Position numbers and translations under genes: made by a program. Source: Paramoeba atlantica (lineage: Eukaryota; Discosea). Taken from it: a stretch of 64,000 nucleotides of DNA. The notes beneath the pieces were generated by a model that saw only the letters and a list, made by a program, of their open reading frames with translations, did no database searches and was not told the DNA's origin. Below are positions 10,701-20,341 of this stretch, piece after piece (the first letter of the stretch is position 1; every line of letters starts with the position of its first letter). The stretch lies in NCBI GenBank assembly GCA_977017575.1, contig CDRNVI010000021.1, positions 372,001 through 436,000 on the forward strand, read 5' to 3'.

Positions 10701-10837
10701 GAGAATTAAGCTTTCTTCTTTTTAAGTGGTCTTTTTCTTCAATTTCCAAAACGCTACCCTGATGGCAGTGTATGATTAGCTTTACTTCAGACTGCTTCGC
10801 AATGCCTTCCCTTCCGTAGCTTTAAGCTTTTTTAAGC

Positions 10838-10876
10838 TTTTTTGCTCATTTCTTCCTATTCGAGAGATCTCGTTCC
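10838..10876. repeat. Relic of mariner terminal inverted repeat
   Basis: This stretch reads TTTTGCTCATTTCTTCCTAT then TCGAGAGATCTCGTTCC, close to the inner terminal repeat of the transposon at 24351-25933. No partner end or transposase remnant was seen nearby, so it is a solo relic. Confidence 0.55.
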
Positions 10877-11029
10877 ATAGGCCTTTCAATCACACGAAAA
10901 AAAAATTACTTTTGTTTTATCTCAAAGTCAAATAAATTCAAATACTAGTAAATAATCAATCACTCATTCCAATTCTAAAATACTTCTATAGTGTTTTACT
11001 AGCTCTCCTCGTACACCATCACTTGCAAA

Positions 11030-12310
11030 ATGAGCGTGTCGGAGGCTGTACAAATGGAAATTGAGGAGACCATTACCTGTCTAATGGTCCCTCAAGCCTT
11101 CTCACGACCCTCCGGACCCTTTGAACCCACCTCCACCCCCGACCTTGGGTCAAACCACCACCCCTACGTCGCCGCCGGCACCGCCGAAGGCCACGTCTAC
11201 ATTGTCCGCAACCCCTCTCTCCACGACCCCTCCGCCCCATACGACGACACCACCCCCCGTACCCACGCCGCGCTCTCCCCCGAGCTCTCCTCCCCCACTC
11301 CCATCCCCGAACTCCTTGAATGTCACACCCTCCCCGGTTCCCCCGCCATCACCGCTGGATCCCTCATCCACACCCGTCCCGGTGCCACCCTCGTCGGTGA
11401 CAGCACCGGACACGTCCACCTCCTCCACCCCCTCCACACCCATGGCACCCCTTTACAAACCGTACGTATCATCCCCGACCACCACAATAACCACAACAAC
11501 AACAACCGTAACCCCATCGGTTCCTCTTCGTCTTCTCGTGCCTTCATCTCCCACATCACCACCTCCCTTCGCCACGGCCACCTCACCGCGGTCACCGACA
11601 GCACCGGCGTCACCCGGCTCTACGACACCCACACCATGACGCACCGCTCCACGCTCCCCGGGACCCACCCCGCGGGGGTGCTCGGCCTCGGGGACTACAC
11701 CGTGCTCGCCCCCACCCCCTCCCCCTGCCTGCGGCTCTGGGACCTGCGGTTTGACAAAACCCACGTGCTGAGTTTCTGCACGGAGGACGTGGTGAGTGTG
11801 GTGGGGGAGCCGGTGGGGGGGGCAGCGGGGGCCGGTGGGGGAGGGGGGGACCCCGGGGGCGGGGCGCTCCCCTTTGTGGCGTGTGGCACCGTGGGGGGGC
11901 GGTGCTTCTCGTTAAGGGTGGGGGAGGGGGGGAGAGGGGGACGGGGAGAGGGGAGGGAGGGGGTACAAGCCTGGAATCGGTGTTTTGTGCCGTGTGATCG
12001 GGCACAGAGGGCAGATTTAACGAGTGTGGGGGTAACGGAGTGGGGTGCGGTGGTGACGGGGGATAGTGCGGGACAGTTGAGTGTGGTGGATGCGGCGACC
12101 GGGCGGTTTCTGTTGTTGGATCATCTAACGACGGGAAATGGCGCGTTCGAGGAGATTGATCCTAAGGCGTGTGCGGTTGTCGGGGGTCAAGGGATTGGGA
12201 ATACCCACACCTATGTGTATGCCTATGTTCTGCGCAATGGTATGTCGTGGGTACGTTGGGCGAGGGGGAAAACGGAGTCGCGGCCGCCTTCCACAGCGTG
12301 GTATCCGTGA
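11030..12310 (+). CDS. WD40-like beta-propeller protein, skewed composition
   Basis: A 426-residue protein with several WD40-type blades: AAGTAEGHVYIV, LVGDSTGHVHLL, AVTDSTGVTRLYD, CLRLWDLRF, VTGDSAGQLSVVD. The closest recalled layout is a small propeller such as Nup43 or Rae1/Bub3-type proteins, but no family-specific motif was found, so no name is given. Composition is extreme: the coding strand is C-rich to about 11700 and G-rich from about 11790 to 12080. The protein mirrors this, with Pro/Thr/His-rich linkers first and Gly/Arg-rich loops later (GGAAGAGGGGG). The propeller blades persist through both halves, so it is probably a real gene under strong strand-biased mutation. Long overlapping frames in this region are by-products of the bias. 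Confidence 0.7.
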   Translation: MSVSEAVQMEIEETITCLMVPQAFSRPSGPFEPTSTPDLGSNHHPYVAAGTAEGHVYIVRNPSLHDPSAPYDDTTPRTHAALSPELSSPTPIPELLECHTLPGSPAITAGSLIHTRPGATLVGDSTGHVHLLHPLHTHGTPLQTVRIIPDHHNNHNNNNRNPIGSSSSSRAFISHITTSLRHGHLTAVTDSTGVTRLYDTHTMTHRSTLPGTHPAGVLGLGDYTVLAPTPSPCLRLWDLRFDKTHVLSFCTEDVVSVVGEPVGGAAGAGGGGGDPGGGALPFVACGTVGGRCFSLRVGEGGRGGRGEGREGVQAWNRCFVPCDRAQRADLTSVGVTEWGAVVTGDSAGQLSVVDAATGRFLLLDHLTTGNGAFEEIDPKACAVVGGQGIGNTHTYVYAYVLRNGMSWVRWARGKTESRPPSTAWYP

Positions 12311-12550
12311 ATTTGTTTCTTGTGTAGGTTGTGTAACGGGTTTGTCGTTCGTGTACGTACGGTCACTTGCATTTAGGATCTACTAGTATCGTTTATGTAT
12401 ATTACATAGGATGGATCTTTTTTGGCCGTCGGAGGATAAATCGAAAGGTCTTCTTTTTTAACTCTTTGATTTCATTGTAAAAATTTGAAGAACGTCATAT
12501 TTTTTTATTAGAATTCCAATATATTTTGTATATTCGTAAGCTCTTTAAAG

Positions 12551-12811
12551 ATGGTTTTTCTTGACACCGATCTCGCGTACCCTTCGGAGCGGTCAGAAGC
12601 GCAAAAGCACAAGCGCAAAAGACTCGTACAGGGACCCAATAGCTTTTTCTGGGATGTAAAGTGTAAGGGATGCTACCAAGTGCAGACGGTATACAGCCAT
12701 GCGAAAACAGCAGTGATTTGCGCTGGTTGCAATACCACCCTCGCTCAACCAACCGGTGGCAAAGCACGGCTTACGGAAGGGACAAAGTATCGCAGAAAGC
12801 CGGATCGCTAA
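12551..12811 (+). CDS. RPS27: 40S ribosomal protein eS27
   Basis: The 86-residue protein matches eS27 throughout. It has the zinc ribbon C38-x2-C41 and C57-x2-C60 in CKGC...CAGC, the preceding [11 protein letters not shown], and the following [12 protein letters not shown]. It is a structural component of the small ribosomal subunit. Length is normal (family about 84 residues). The ATG at 12551 gives the usual short basic N-terminus. Confidence 0.96.
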   Translation: MVFLDTDLAYPSERSEAQKHKRKRLVQGPNSFFWDVKCKGCYQVQTVYSHAKTAVICAGCNTTLAQPTGGKARLTEGTKYRRKPDR

Positions 12812-13067
12812 TTCTGTAAGACGAGGCAACAGGTAAAGATGTCCCATGTTGGTTAAGATAAGTATAAGAAGGTAAGTTCGAATACGCTGTTTGGAAAGTT
12901 AGATTCGTATTGAAGTAGCAATTTCTTTAGCATTGTTATTACATCCGAAGATACAACAACAGATTCACTTCATTCCAACAATTGCGATAGTTTTCAACAA
13001 TAATTTACTACCAAATTTGTGTTCTTTACAACGTAACCAATATTTATTTCTGGATCCGATTCACTTT

Positions 13068-14321
13068 ATGACAATTCATCTGGTGCAGCTCAAAGCTCAT
13101 GTACAACACTACTTGTGGGGTCAACATACCAAAGACAGCATTATCAAGGACTTTCTCAAGGTTAATGGAGACGTAGACATTAGAGAAGACGATACCTTAG
13201 CCGAAATCTGGGCAGGTGATCATCCAACTCTTCCCTCTCAAATATTATCAACAGATTTAGAGAATACCGAATTCTTGTCTACGTGGTTGAAGAGAAATGG
13301 TTATAACCATTCTTTACCGTTCCTATTTAAGATATTAACTATTCGTAGGGCATTATCTATCCAGGCACATCCAGATAAAATTCTCGCCGCAACACTGCAC
13401 CAACGAGACTCGATACACTACCCTGACTGTTATCACAAGCCTGAAATTGCAGTAGCGATTTCCCCAATGGAAGCGTTATGCGGCTTTCGGCCCATTTCCG
13501 AAATTGCTCACTTCTGCAATACAATTCAAGAATTTTCTTTGGTTTGGACGGATTTCCATTCTTCGGAATCAGAGATAGATAGCATTCGACATGGTGTACA
13601 AAGAATGTATGATTTGTCGTCCGCGTTTATTGAGGAACAAACTTATAGCCTTACTCAAAGATATGACAAGAAATCTAACAGTCTTATTCCCGAAGTTAAC
13701 CTTTTTTTGAGGCTGCAAGAACAGTTTCCCAATGATGTTGGTTGTTGGTTTGTTTTCATATTGAGATATGTGCGACTACAACCTTTTGAGGGTCTCTTTC
13801 TAAGGCCGAATGAACCTCATGCCTATATATCCGGAGATTGCCTTGAAGTTATGCGTAGTTCAGACAATGTTGTTCGCGGCGGTCTTACGCCAAAGTTTAA
13901 AGATATTGAAACGTTTCTGAGTATGATAACATATGATTCTCAAAACGGACTAAATATGAGGCTTACGCCCCAATTCTCAAATTCCGTTTACGAATACTTT
14001 CCAACACCAGCAAAAGACTTTCCGGAATTTCGTATGGTCGTATTTCATCTCGATGCGAAAAGAAGGAGTGCTTCATACAGCATAGATCCTTCGGGAGACC
14101 AGGATTCTAAGACGCACAATGGCTGTCCTATTTTAATTTATGTCATTAGAGGTACAGTTGAAATGAAATACAGCACAGATACGACTGGAATAGCACGCTA
14201 TTTGAGTTCTTCCACTGTTTGGTGCCTGTACACTACAGTACTTCCTCTGCGCATTTCACTCCATCTTACTCAAGAGAGCGATGGGACTCTTGCGATGGCT
14301 TTGCCAAATGCCATTATTTAA
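13068..14321 (+). CDS. PMI: Mannose-6-phosphate isomerase, type I
   Basis: Zinc enzyme interconverting mannose-6-phosphate and fructose-6-phosphate, which feeds GDP-mannose for glycosylation and GPI anchors. The 417-residue protein begins MTIHLVQLKAHVQHYLWG, like family members. Zinc ligands are visible in QAHPDK (Gln, His), HKPEIAVA (Glu) and NEPHAYISGDCLEVMRSSDN (His). The segment VVRGGLTPKFKD is also diagnostic. The C-terminal cupin-like half is more divergent. It ends NAII, so no PTS1 is present. The open frame extends upstream only to a TTG at 12933; the first ATG, 13068, matches the family start. Confidence 0.93.
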   Translation: MTIHLVQLKAHVQHYLWGQHTKDSIIKDFLKVNGDVDIREDDTLAEIWAGDHPTLPSQILSTDLENTEFLSTWLKRNGYNHSLPFLFKILTIRRALSIQAHPDKILAATLHQRDSIHYPDCYHKPEIAVAISPMEALCGFRPISEIAHFCNTIQEFSLVWTDFHSSESEIDSIRHGVQRMYDLSSAFIEEQTYSLTQRYDKKSNSLIPEVNLFLRLQEQFPNDVGCWFVFILRYVRLQPFEGLFLRPNEPHAYISGDCLEVMRSSDNVVRGGLTPKFKDIETFLSMITYDSQNGLNMRLTPQFSNSVYEYFPTPAKDFPEFRMVVFHLDAKRRSASYSIDPSGDQDSKTHNGCPILIYVIRGTVEMKYSTDTTGIARYLSSSTVWCLYTTVLPLRISLHLTQESDGTLAMALPNAII

Positions 14322-14476
14322 TGTCTTTAAAAAAACGTATTATCTAACGTATAACTGAAACAAACATTTTTTGCTTATGGAAGCATTGTGAAATATGTAT
14401 CTTTCCAAGCTAATATCAGGTTGATGTGTATTGCAATCTTTTTACTACTTGTTACTCGCATCATCCTCTCTCTTAA

Positions 14477-16003
14477 ATGGGTGGAGTTCTTCCAAAGCCT
14501 GTCACCACCAAAGTTTTGGAACGTCGCGGAAATGAGCTCTTCTCCGTCGGCCTTTGCAGCATGAACGGCTACCGAGAACACATGGAAGACGCCCACACGT
14601 GTCACTTTCAGCCCGCGGTACCGGAGTCCAACAAACCTCCATGGGGAATGTTTGCCATCTTTGACGGGCATGTTACGGACAAATGCAGCGCGTACGTCGC
14701 CCAAGCCCTTCCCAACGCCATACGCTCCTGGTATGACGCCTCAAACGCAACTGTCACAAGCGCCACGGGATTACCTCCGGACGCAGAAGTGCAACGCCTT
14801 GCCCTAGACGTGGACCGAATGTGGATTGAGCAGGGTCAGGAGGGAGGCTCCACAGGGGTATGGATCCTATCCAGCTTTGTGAATGATCGCTACCATTTGC
14901 AGATTGGCAACCTTGGGGATAGCCGTGTGATTGTTGGGCGTCAGAACCAAACTTTTGAGTGGCTCACACGAGACCACAAACCAGAGCTCCCGGAGGAACG
15001 TGCACGGATCCTGAAATGTGGCGGCCATGTGGAGAACAACCGGGTGGACGGTGGGCTGGCAATCTCGCGCGCCTTTGGAGATGCCTCATACAAGCAGCAC
15101 GCCCCCACAACCGACCAGCAACATCAGAAAGTGATTGCAGTATGTGACGTCACCCACGCAACGATTGAAAAGGATTCAGAAGATTTTGTCCTCATCTTTT
15201 GTGACGGAGTTTATGAGGGAGATTTTACCAATGAACAGATTGCGCAGTTTACTGCGAAGCAGTTGGAACACACAAGTGATCTAGCGGCAGTGTGTGCGTC
15301 TGTATGTGACGAGGCCCTTCATCGTGGGTCTAGGGATAACATATCCTGTATGCTAATAAAGTGTCATAGCGGGATCCCGTTGGTTACGGGGCATCAACTA
15401 GACGAGCTCTTACCCGGAACGTTTAGCAACCCGGACTCTAAGGCGTTTGTGAGTGCGTACTGTGACATGTTGGAGTACGGCAAGTCTACCCTGTCACTTC
15501 CTCAGGCCTTGCACTACCGCTATCATCACACGCAGAAACAACTTCCCGAGCTGCAAAGGAAGTTTGAATCTCACCCAGAGACGGATCTCACGTGGCATGA
15601 GATCTGTGCTATCCTTCAACCTGCGGCCTCCCAACGGCAAGCCCTGCTGGAAGCCCCACGAGAGGATCTTCACCAGCAGATCCGGGAAAAACGTCAGGCT
15701 GAATTGATTACCCATATTGAGGTTCTGCAGGAGATGAAGGAAGAGTTGGAACGCTTTGGGTCCGGACCTGGGGAGGCACTTGATCTAATGCAGCAAATGG
15801 AGTGGTTTGAAGATTGGGCTGCAAAACATGTCACGTGTGGTCCCGCGGATTCTCACGGGGGCCTCACGGACAGCACGCTGCAACAGATGCTCGCGGCGCA
15901 GCAGCAATTAGGGGTACCGCTGCACTCCTTACTTGATATGATCACGTCACAGGAGAATAACCCCCCCGAGCCTACAGAAGACTGCGAGGACGGTACTGAG
16001 TAG
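14477..16003 (+). CDS. PP2C: Protein phosphatase 2C, kinetoplastid-like
   Basis: Metal-dependent Ser/Thr phosphatase of 508 residues. It begins MGGVLPKPVTT, matching trypanosomatid PP2Cs as recalled, and residue 2 Gly could be myristoylated. Catalytic metal ligands lie in NGYREHMEDAH, FDGHV, FCDGVYEG and RDNISCM. The segment VENNRVDGGLAISRAFGD is characteristic. After the phosphatase domain (to about residue 300) comes a family extension with VPGP-like LLPGTFSNPDSKAF, and then a helical Gln/Glu-rich tail rich in Leu and ending EDGTE. The gene is more GC-rich than its neighbours. The ATG at 14477 is preceded by a CT-rich tract. Confidence 0.93.
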   Translation: MGGVLPKPVTTKVLERRGNELFSVGLCSMNGYREHMEDAHTCHFQPAVPESNKPPWGMFAIFDGHVTDKCSAYVAQALPNAIRSWYDASNATVTSATGLPPDAEVQRLALDVDRMWIEQGQEGGSTGVWILSSFVNDRYHLQIGNLGDSRVIVGRQNQTFEWLTRDHKPELPEERARILKCGGHVENNRVDGGLAISRAFGDASYKQHAPTTDQQHQKVIAVCDVTHATIEKDSEDFVLIFCDGVYEGDFTNEQIAQFTAKQLEHTSDLAAVCASVCDEALHRGSRDNISCMLIKCHSGIPLVTGHQLDELLPGTFSNPDSKAFVSAYCDMLEYGKSTLSLPQALHYRYHHTQKQLPELQRKFESHPETDLTWHEICAILQPAASQRQALLEAPREDLHQQIREKRQAELITHIEVLQEMKEELERFGSGPGEALDLMQQMEWFEDWAAKHVTCGPADSHGGLTDSTLQQMLAAQQQLGVPLHSLLDMITSQENNPPEPTEDCEDGTE

Positions 16004-16366
16004 TTAGGGTTGTATAAAAATGTGGTATAAAGTTTGAAATTTGCTTTTCTTCTTGGTCTCGCGTAAACTTTCTATTTCCAGTTCCAGACATATCATTAAT
16101 ATAGCTTTGGGCTTACCTTAAATTTGATATTTAGCAAACAGTTTTTAGTCTTTAGCCCTAAACAAAGAATACAATTATTTTCTTCACTATAATCGACACA
16201 CCAGAAACGTTTTGTTTCAATAATTTTAATTTTAATACAGAGATTACGTCGCTTTCAAATTCGTAATATCGAATTGATCTTTTTATAAAAAGAAGGTCGA
16301 TATATGCTTTACTTTTTCTTCTATTGCGCTTTTCTGAAATCTTTTCATAGCTCTCACAGCTCACAC
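16004..16366 (+). other. Intergenic spacer with AG acceptors before SNU13
   Basis: AT-rich spacer. Just before the SNU13 start it carries TTTTCATAG then CTCTCACAG, two acceptor-like AG sites within 20 bases of the ATG. An in-frame ATG at 16304 would add 21 hydrophobic residues that the family lacks, so it is treated as untranslated. Confidence 0.5.
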
Positions 16367-16750
16367 ATGTCAGACGGTGTCAGCGATAAAGCATTTCCTT
16401 TGGCTCAGGACACTTTGGCGAGAGCCATATATGATTTGGTACAACAGTCTTCCAACTATAAGCTTTTAAAAAAGGGAGCAAATGAGGCCACAAAAGCTCT
16501 GAATCGCGGAACTGCAGAGTTGATAGTCATGGCAGGTGATACGAATCCTGTTGAGATTGTGTTACACCTCCCACTTTTGTGCGAAGACAAAAATGTGCCA
16601 TACGTGTTTGTTCCTTCGAAGACGGCGCTTGGTCGTGCGGCGCAGGTGTCACGGAATGTTGTTGCCTTGGCAATTACAAGTGCAGATGGATCACCGCTCC
16701 GTTCTCAAATCGACTCCATAAAGCTTGAAGTCGAAAAACTTTTGGTGTAA
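16367..16750 (+). CDS. SNU13: SNU13/15.5K box C/D and U4 snRNA-binding protein
   Basis: Member of the L7Ae/L30e family that binds kink-turns in U4 snRNA and box C/D snoRNAs. The 127-residue length is exact for the family. Diagnostic stretches are [40 protein letters not shown] and [18 protein letters not shown]. It ends KLEVEKLLV like the yeast and human proteins. The start at 16367 gives the usual acidic lead [16 protein letters not shown]2 is excluded by the [12 protein letters not shown] form. Confidence 0.95.
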   Translation: MSDGVSDKAFPLAQDTLARAIYDLVQQSSNYKLLKKGANEATKALNRGTAELIVMAGDTNPVEIVLHLPLLCEDKNVPYVFVPSKTALGRAAQVSRNVVALAITSADGSPLRSQIDSIKLEVEKLLV

Positions 16751-17141
16751 AATAGAACCGTTCAAGTAATTTCAAGCTATTTTTGTGTTGGATATTAGTG
16801 AATTTTTGTTGGCTATGCAAACATGTTCGTAGCGTAATCATCGCAGACGTAGGATTTTCTTTTGTTTTTATTCGAAGACTTGTACTGTAAAAATGGAAAA
16901 TTACTCGAAATAGGCCGCTAGCAAAAGAACGCATTTATTTTAGGAAGAATGAGTATACATACATATACATATGTAGTTTCCTTTGTTTAGATCTCAAGCA
17001 TCTACAGTACAGATAAACTATTATCCCCTCTATTTTTGTACGCTTACACAACTACTAAAAAAGGAGATAGAAAGCAAAATATTCTTTTTAGTAAAAATAA
17101 TTTACTTTTCCATTTTTTATAGTCTGTCAATATTTATAAAG
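16751..17141 (+). other. AT-rich intergenic spacer
   Basis: No gene seen. The downstream frame is open from a TTG at 16983 but is Phe/Ile/Tyr-rich up to the ATG at 17142. A CTTTTCCATTTTTTATAG tract ending near 17122 could be the splice acceptor for the next gene. Confidence 0.5.
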
Positions 17142-17702
17142 ATGATAAATGTCGAACATTCAATTTCCCCTGGACGTCGGCACGCTAGACTGGTGTCTCA
17201 AGCTTTAGCAGAGCTGGACGAAATCAAAGAAATCATTTTTGATCGGCGTAGCGAACAGTGTCCCACTCAAACTCTTGGGAATTTTCATGTCACCGAATCG
17301 CAACTTTTTACTGATGTTCCTGCAAAATATATTATTGACCACATCGAGAATTCTGTCCCCACAACAAGAGAATCACTTGATATTCGTTCATCTAAAGTAA
17401 AAACAACGCTCAAGAAAAAAATGTCATTTGGGACAAACAGCTTCTCGGAAGAAACGGAGCAAACGTATCGTACGGAAAGCACTCAATTGCAAGACTTCGA
17501 AACACAGACTCACTCAGTGCATCCGGATGCAGAGGCCTTAGAATTATCTGATGTGAACAACAAGTTTGTTGAAGAAGACCAAGTAAAATACAAAAAGGAA
17601 TTAGAAAATGTCACGTCTAAACCTGTATCTGAGGACGATACTCAAAATGATCACTTTTTACTTCATAAGACCAGTGATCGATCTGAAATAGTTCAGCCAT
17701 AG
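17142..17702 (+). CDS. Hypothetical acidic protein
   Basis: Not recognised. The 186-residue product is hydrophilic and acidic, with a basic patch PGRRHARL near the N-terminus, a Lys-rich TTLKKKMSF in the middle and a Ser/Thr/Glu/Gln-rich rest. No membrane segment or catalytic motif is visible. An early stretch LVSQALAELDEIKEIIF could form a short amphipathic helix. Codon use and AT content match the neighbours. Confidence 0.55.
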   Translation: MINVEHSISPGRRHARLVSQALAELDEIKEIIFDRRSEQCPTQTLGNFHVTESQLFTDVPAKYIIDHIENSVPTTRESLDIRSSKVKTTLKKKMSFGTNSFSEETEQTYRTESTQLQDFETQTHSVHPDAEALELSDVNNKFVEEDQVKYKKELENVTSKPVSEDDTQNDHFLLHKTSDRSEIVQP

Positions 17703-18193
17703 AAGTCGGAATATCGATGAATATGATAGTTTTCTGATTTTGGAGAGTGACAGCTGATTCAATACTTGCGAATGATTGTCATGTGTGCCCATTTGAATGA
17801 TTCGTAAGATAAGATTCCAAGTAAATGATAATGGATACAATAATTTTTACTGCATAAATTATTCAATTCGTATTGCAATTAAGCCGAGTAATTTTCGTTT
17901 GTACACTGCGTCATCTTTATGTATCTGTATCCTCTATTTGTACGAAGGCCGTCATCTGAAAAGCTGCTTGTTCTGAAATAGAACACGTTTTTACTTATTA
18001 CATTTTGCTTATCAGCAGTAAACAGTAAAAGTGGGACTCAACATCAGGGTTGTACAAGTGCTCTTTTCTCTACTTCGCTATTAAAAAGACTGTTTCGAAA
18101 GTTATAAATTATGTAATTCTTTAGTAGTTAAAAATTTAGTAGTTTAAAATTAGTAGTTTAAAAATTGTTATATTGAATTTATTTGAGTTTTAA
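17703..18193 (+). repeat. Spacer with short AT tandem repeat
   Basis: About 490 AT-rich bases without a gene. At about 18120-18168 a unit of the form TTTAGTAGTTTAAAAA is repeated three times imperfectly, just upstream of the next start codon. Nothing else was recognised. Confidence 0.5.
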
Positions 18194-19918
18194 ATGGAGA
18201 TTTTGCTACAAGAACACCACATATGCCCAGATTATAAATACTTCTGGAACTCGAGTCGGCTTCCCAACTTAGGGGCCCTACCCAATTTGCTTGACGATTT
18301 CACTGGAATTCATCGATTTCTCAGACCGCATAGCTCAGATGTTTCTGTATGTACTGCATACTGTCCTGCAGCACGAGAAACAAAAGTTTTAGCAGCACTA
18401 AAAACGTCCGCAAATGCGTGCCACGTATGCAATCTTTTCGATAAAGTTTCATTTTGCACGCATTATCTGGACGATTCTCAACAACTAATAATAAAAATAT
18501 CATATAATGGTTCACAGCAGAGAACTTTCAATGTTCACCATTCCGAATCTACGCTTCTCAGTTTTCTTGCAGACCTTCAATTACTTCTCCCCCACCTTTG
18601 TGTTCCACATTATGAGGAAAATCTTTTTTCCAAGCCTGCAAGCTATATTGACTGGCTGCTTCAACACATTGTTACACTCCTAGGACACGATGGACGAACG
18701 CTCCTTCTTTTATTCCTAAATTCTACAGACTATGACAAAGAAGTAGTCCCATTACGAGAGCATGTCCGGTGTTCTGCCGTTCGGCGAGAGAACAGATCTA
18801 TGTACAACGTCATGAAAAACACTACCCGGATGGCTGCTTCAACTTTGCTATCAGGCTGGCGTTTAGAACAGGGCACTAGAAAGGGGGAAAATTCAACTAT
18901 CACGTATGTGAATTTGTACGCTTCGAATTTGGAGGCCTTACACAATGCACTTTTTCGTTTTAGAAGGCTGTTAAATTCTTGTAACAAAGCTTGTTTGTCT
19001 TTATTTGGGTCTAATAATTCTGATACTTCGAACGGTATAAAGACTCAGGTCACGTATGCAGAGGATCAGTTGCATCTAGCAATGGAATCCCTAATCGAAA
19101 TCCTACGTATTCACGGTTTTACGAAAATAGGCCTCCTGGAGCCAAACATTAAAGATCTACATGAAGAAAAGAATTTAGAATTGCATAGTTGTCTATCACA
19201 TAGTGCTGGACCCCCCAAAAACATGGCGACATCACAGAATCAAGAAACGTTCAAGTCCACTGATTCCCTAACCAAAGACGAAAATGTGGAAAACGGCTTA
19301 CTGGAAAAGGTTTTTCCAGAACTGTCGTGCTTCTTGGATCGTTTCAATAATAGAGGCGTGGAACTGTTTCTTAGCTGTTCTAATGAAGTGTGGGATATGG
19401 TCTGTTCTATCGTAGACTCTTTAATAGATTTTCTTCGAAGAGCTGCTGAGTGCGCTTACAATTTCGAGCTAGGAAAAACTTCTAGAGCTCAATCACTGAA
19501 TAATGAAGAAATCGACGAACAAAAGCAATCGAAATATTTTGTTGTGCGTGATCTCTTTGACGAATTCAATACAGGTCTTTCGAGTCACTTTTTGAGACCA
19601 TGCTTGTTTACTTTATATGTGTTTTTTCGGCATTTTGTGAAACGTTTCGCGCAGTGGAAAATAAGCCAAACTAACCAGAATAAAAATGTTTCTTTAGACC
19701 TCTTCAATGTTGAGTCTGAACTGGCGCATGAAGACTCGTTGGCTAATCTAAGTCAAGATTTTTTTGTATGTTCGCAATCACCAGAAGAATCTTTACCAGA
19801 CGCTGATAGCCAAGAAGTAAAGCATGTGGGCATGACTGGAGAAGGTAAAGTCAGTAGTCCTATTGGGAAAACACTGGAAGAAATGTTTGCGTCCGACTGG
19901 ACTCGTGAGTGTACGTAG
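18194..19918 (+). CDS. Unknown large protein, possible PX/BAR-like; exon 1 candidate
   Basis: A 574-codon frame not securely assigned. Residues roughly 100-190 (TLLSFLADLQLLLPHLCVP, then YIDWLLQHIVTLLGHDGRTL and FLNSTD) resemble the shape of a PX domain, and the rest is largely helical, so a sorting-nexin-like protein is possible. Basic PX lipid-binding residues are not clear. The frame ends at TAG 19916-19918. A GT donor at 19905 and an AG acceptor at 20102 would instead link it in phase to another 78 codons (see 19905-20102 and 20103-20341). The ATG at 18194 follows an AT tandem repeat. Confidence 0.55.
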   Translation: MEILLQEHHICPDYKYFWNSSRLPNLGALPNLLDDFTGIHRFLRPHSSDVSVCTAYCPAARETKVLAALKTSANACHVCNLFDKVSFCTHYLDDSQQLIIKISYNGSQQRTFNVHHSESTLLSFLADLQLLLPHLCVPHYEENLFSKPASYIDWLLQHIVTLLGHDGRTLLLLFLNSTDYDKEVVPLREHVRCSAVRRENRSMYNVMKNTTRMAASTLLSGWRLEQGTRKGENSTITYVNLYASNLEALHNALFRFRRLLNSCNKACLSLFGSNNSDTSNGIKTQVTYAEDQLHLAMESLIEILRIHGFTKIGLLEPNIKDLHEEKNLELHSCLSHSAGPPKNMATSQNQETFKSTDSLTKDENVENGLLEKVFPELSCFLDRFNNRGVELFLSCSNEVWDMVCSIVDSLIDFLRRAAECAYNFELGKTSRAQSLNNEEIDEQKQSKYFVVRDLFDEFNTGLSSHFLRPCLFTLYVFFRHFVKRFAQWKISQTNQNKNVSLDLFNVESELAHEDSLANLSQDFFVCSQSPEESLPDADSQEVKHVGMTGEGKVSSPIGKTLEEMFASDWTRECT

Positions 19919-20102
19919 AGTGTATCCGATGCTCTTTTTTAAACGCGTGTAGGATTTACTATGAACAGAGCATTCAGAAATCGCCACGGCGAACATGCAT
20001 TGTTTTTCTGTCATGTCGTGTTGTAGCAAAATCAATAATTATCGCCCTTAACACTCCTAACACTAACGTTTCATTAGATTTCATTATCTAACATTTCATT
20101 AG
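19905..20102 (+). other. Candidate cis-spliced GT-AG intron
   Basis: The donor is GACTC|GTGAGT at 19905. The acceptor is ACATTTCATTAG at 20102, with a branch-like TCTAAC about 10 bases before it. Removing these 198 bases joins the upstream frame (phase 1) to an open frame with no stop for 78 codons. Competing GT sites (for example GTACGT at 19911) exist, so the exact donor is uncertain. Confidence 0.5.
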
Positions 20103-20341
20103 ATCAAAGCTGTAACTCGTTAAAACAAGAGAATCTTCTTCAGAATGCTAACGCCAGGAGAACCCCAAACAATGTGAATTCAACTTTACAAAACGATTAT
20201 TTGACTTTGGACACATGGTTATCAAAAATTACACGAACCTTTTATATGTACAATCAGTCTAAACACTTAAATGATATTTTATGTTGGACGTGTTTTTCTA
20301 ATAATTGGATGAGAAATGTGTTTGATTTGTTTCAAGGTTAA
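20103..20341 (+). CDS. Candidate second exon of the 18194 gene
   Basis: An open frame without an early ATG, so it makes sense only as an exon. It encodes protein-like sequence including LQNDYLTLDTWLSKITRTF and CWTCFSNNWMRNVFDLF, and stops at TAA 20339-20341. That stop overlaps the ATG at 20341 of the next frame (TAATG). A further splice into the 20341 frame is conceivable: donor-like GT sites occur at 20329 and 20337. Function unknown. Confidence 0.4.

Noticed and set aside
11121-12005. Long overlapping frames on both strands in the WD40 gene (Pro/Thr- or Gly/Val-rich)
   Set aside because: They are products of the C/G skew, which depletes stop codons in all frames; only the + frame at 11030 encodes propeller blades.
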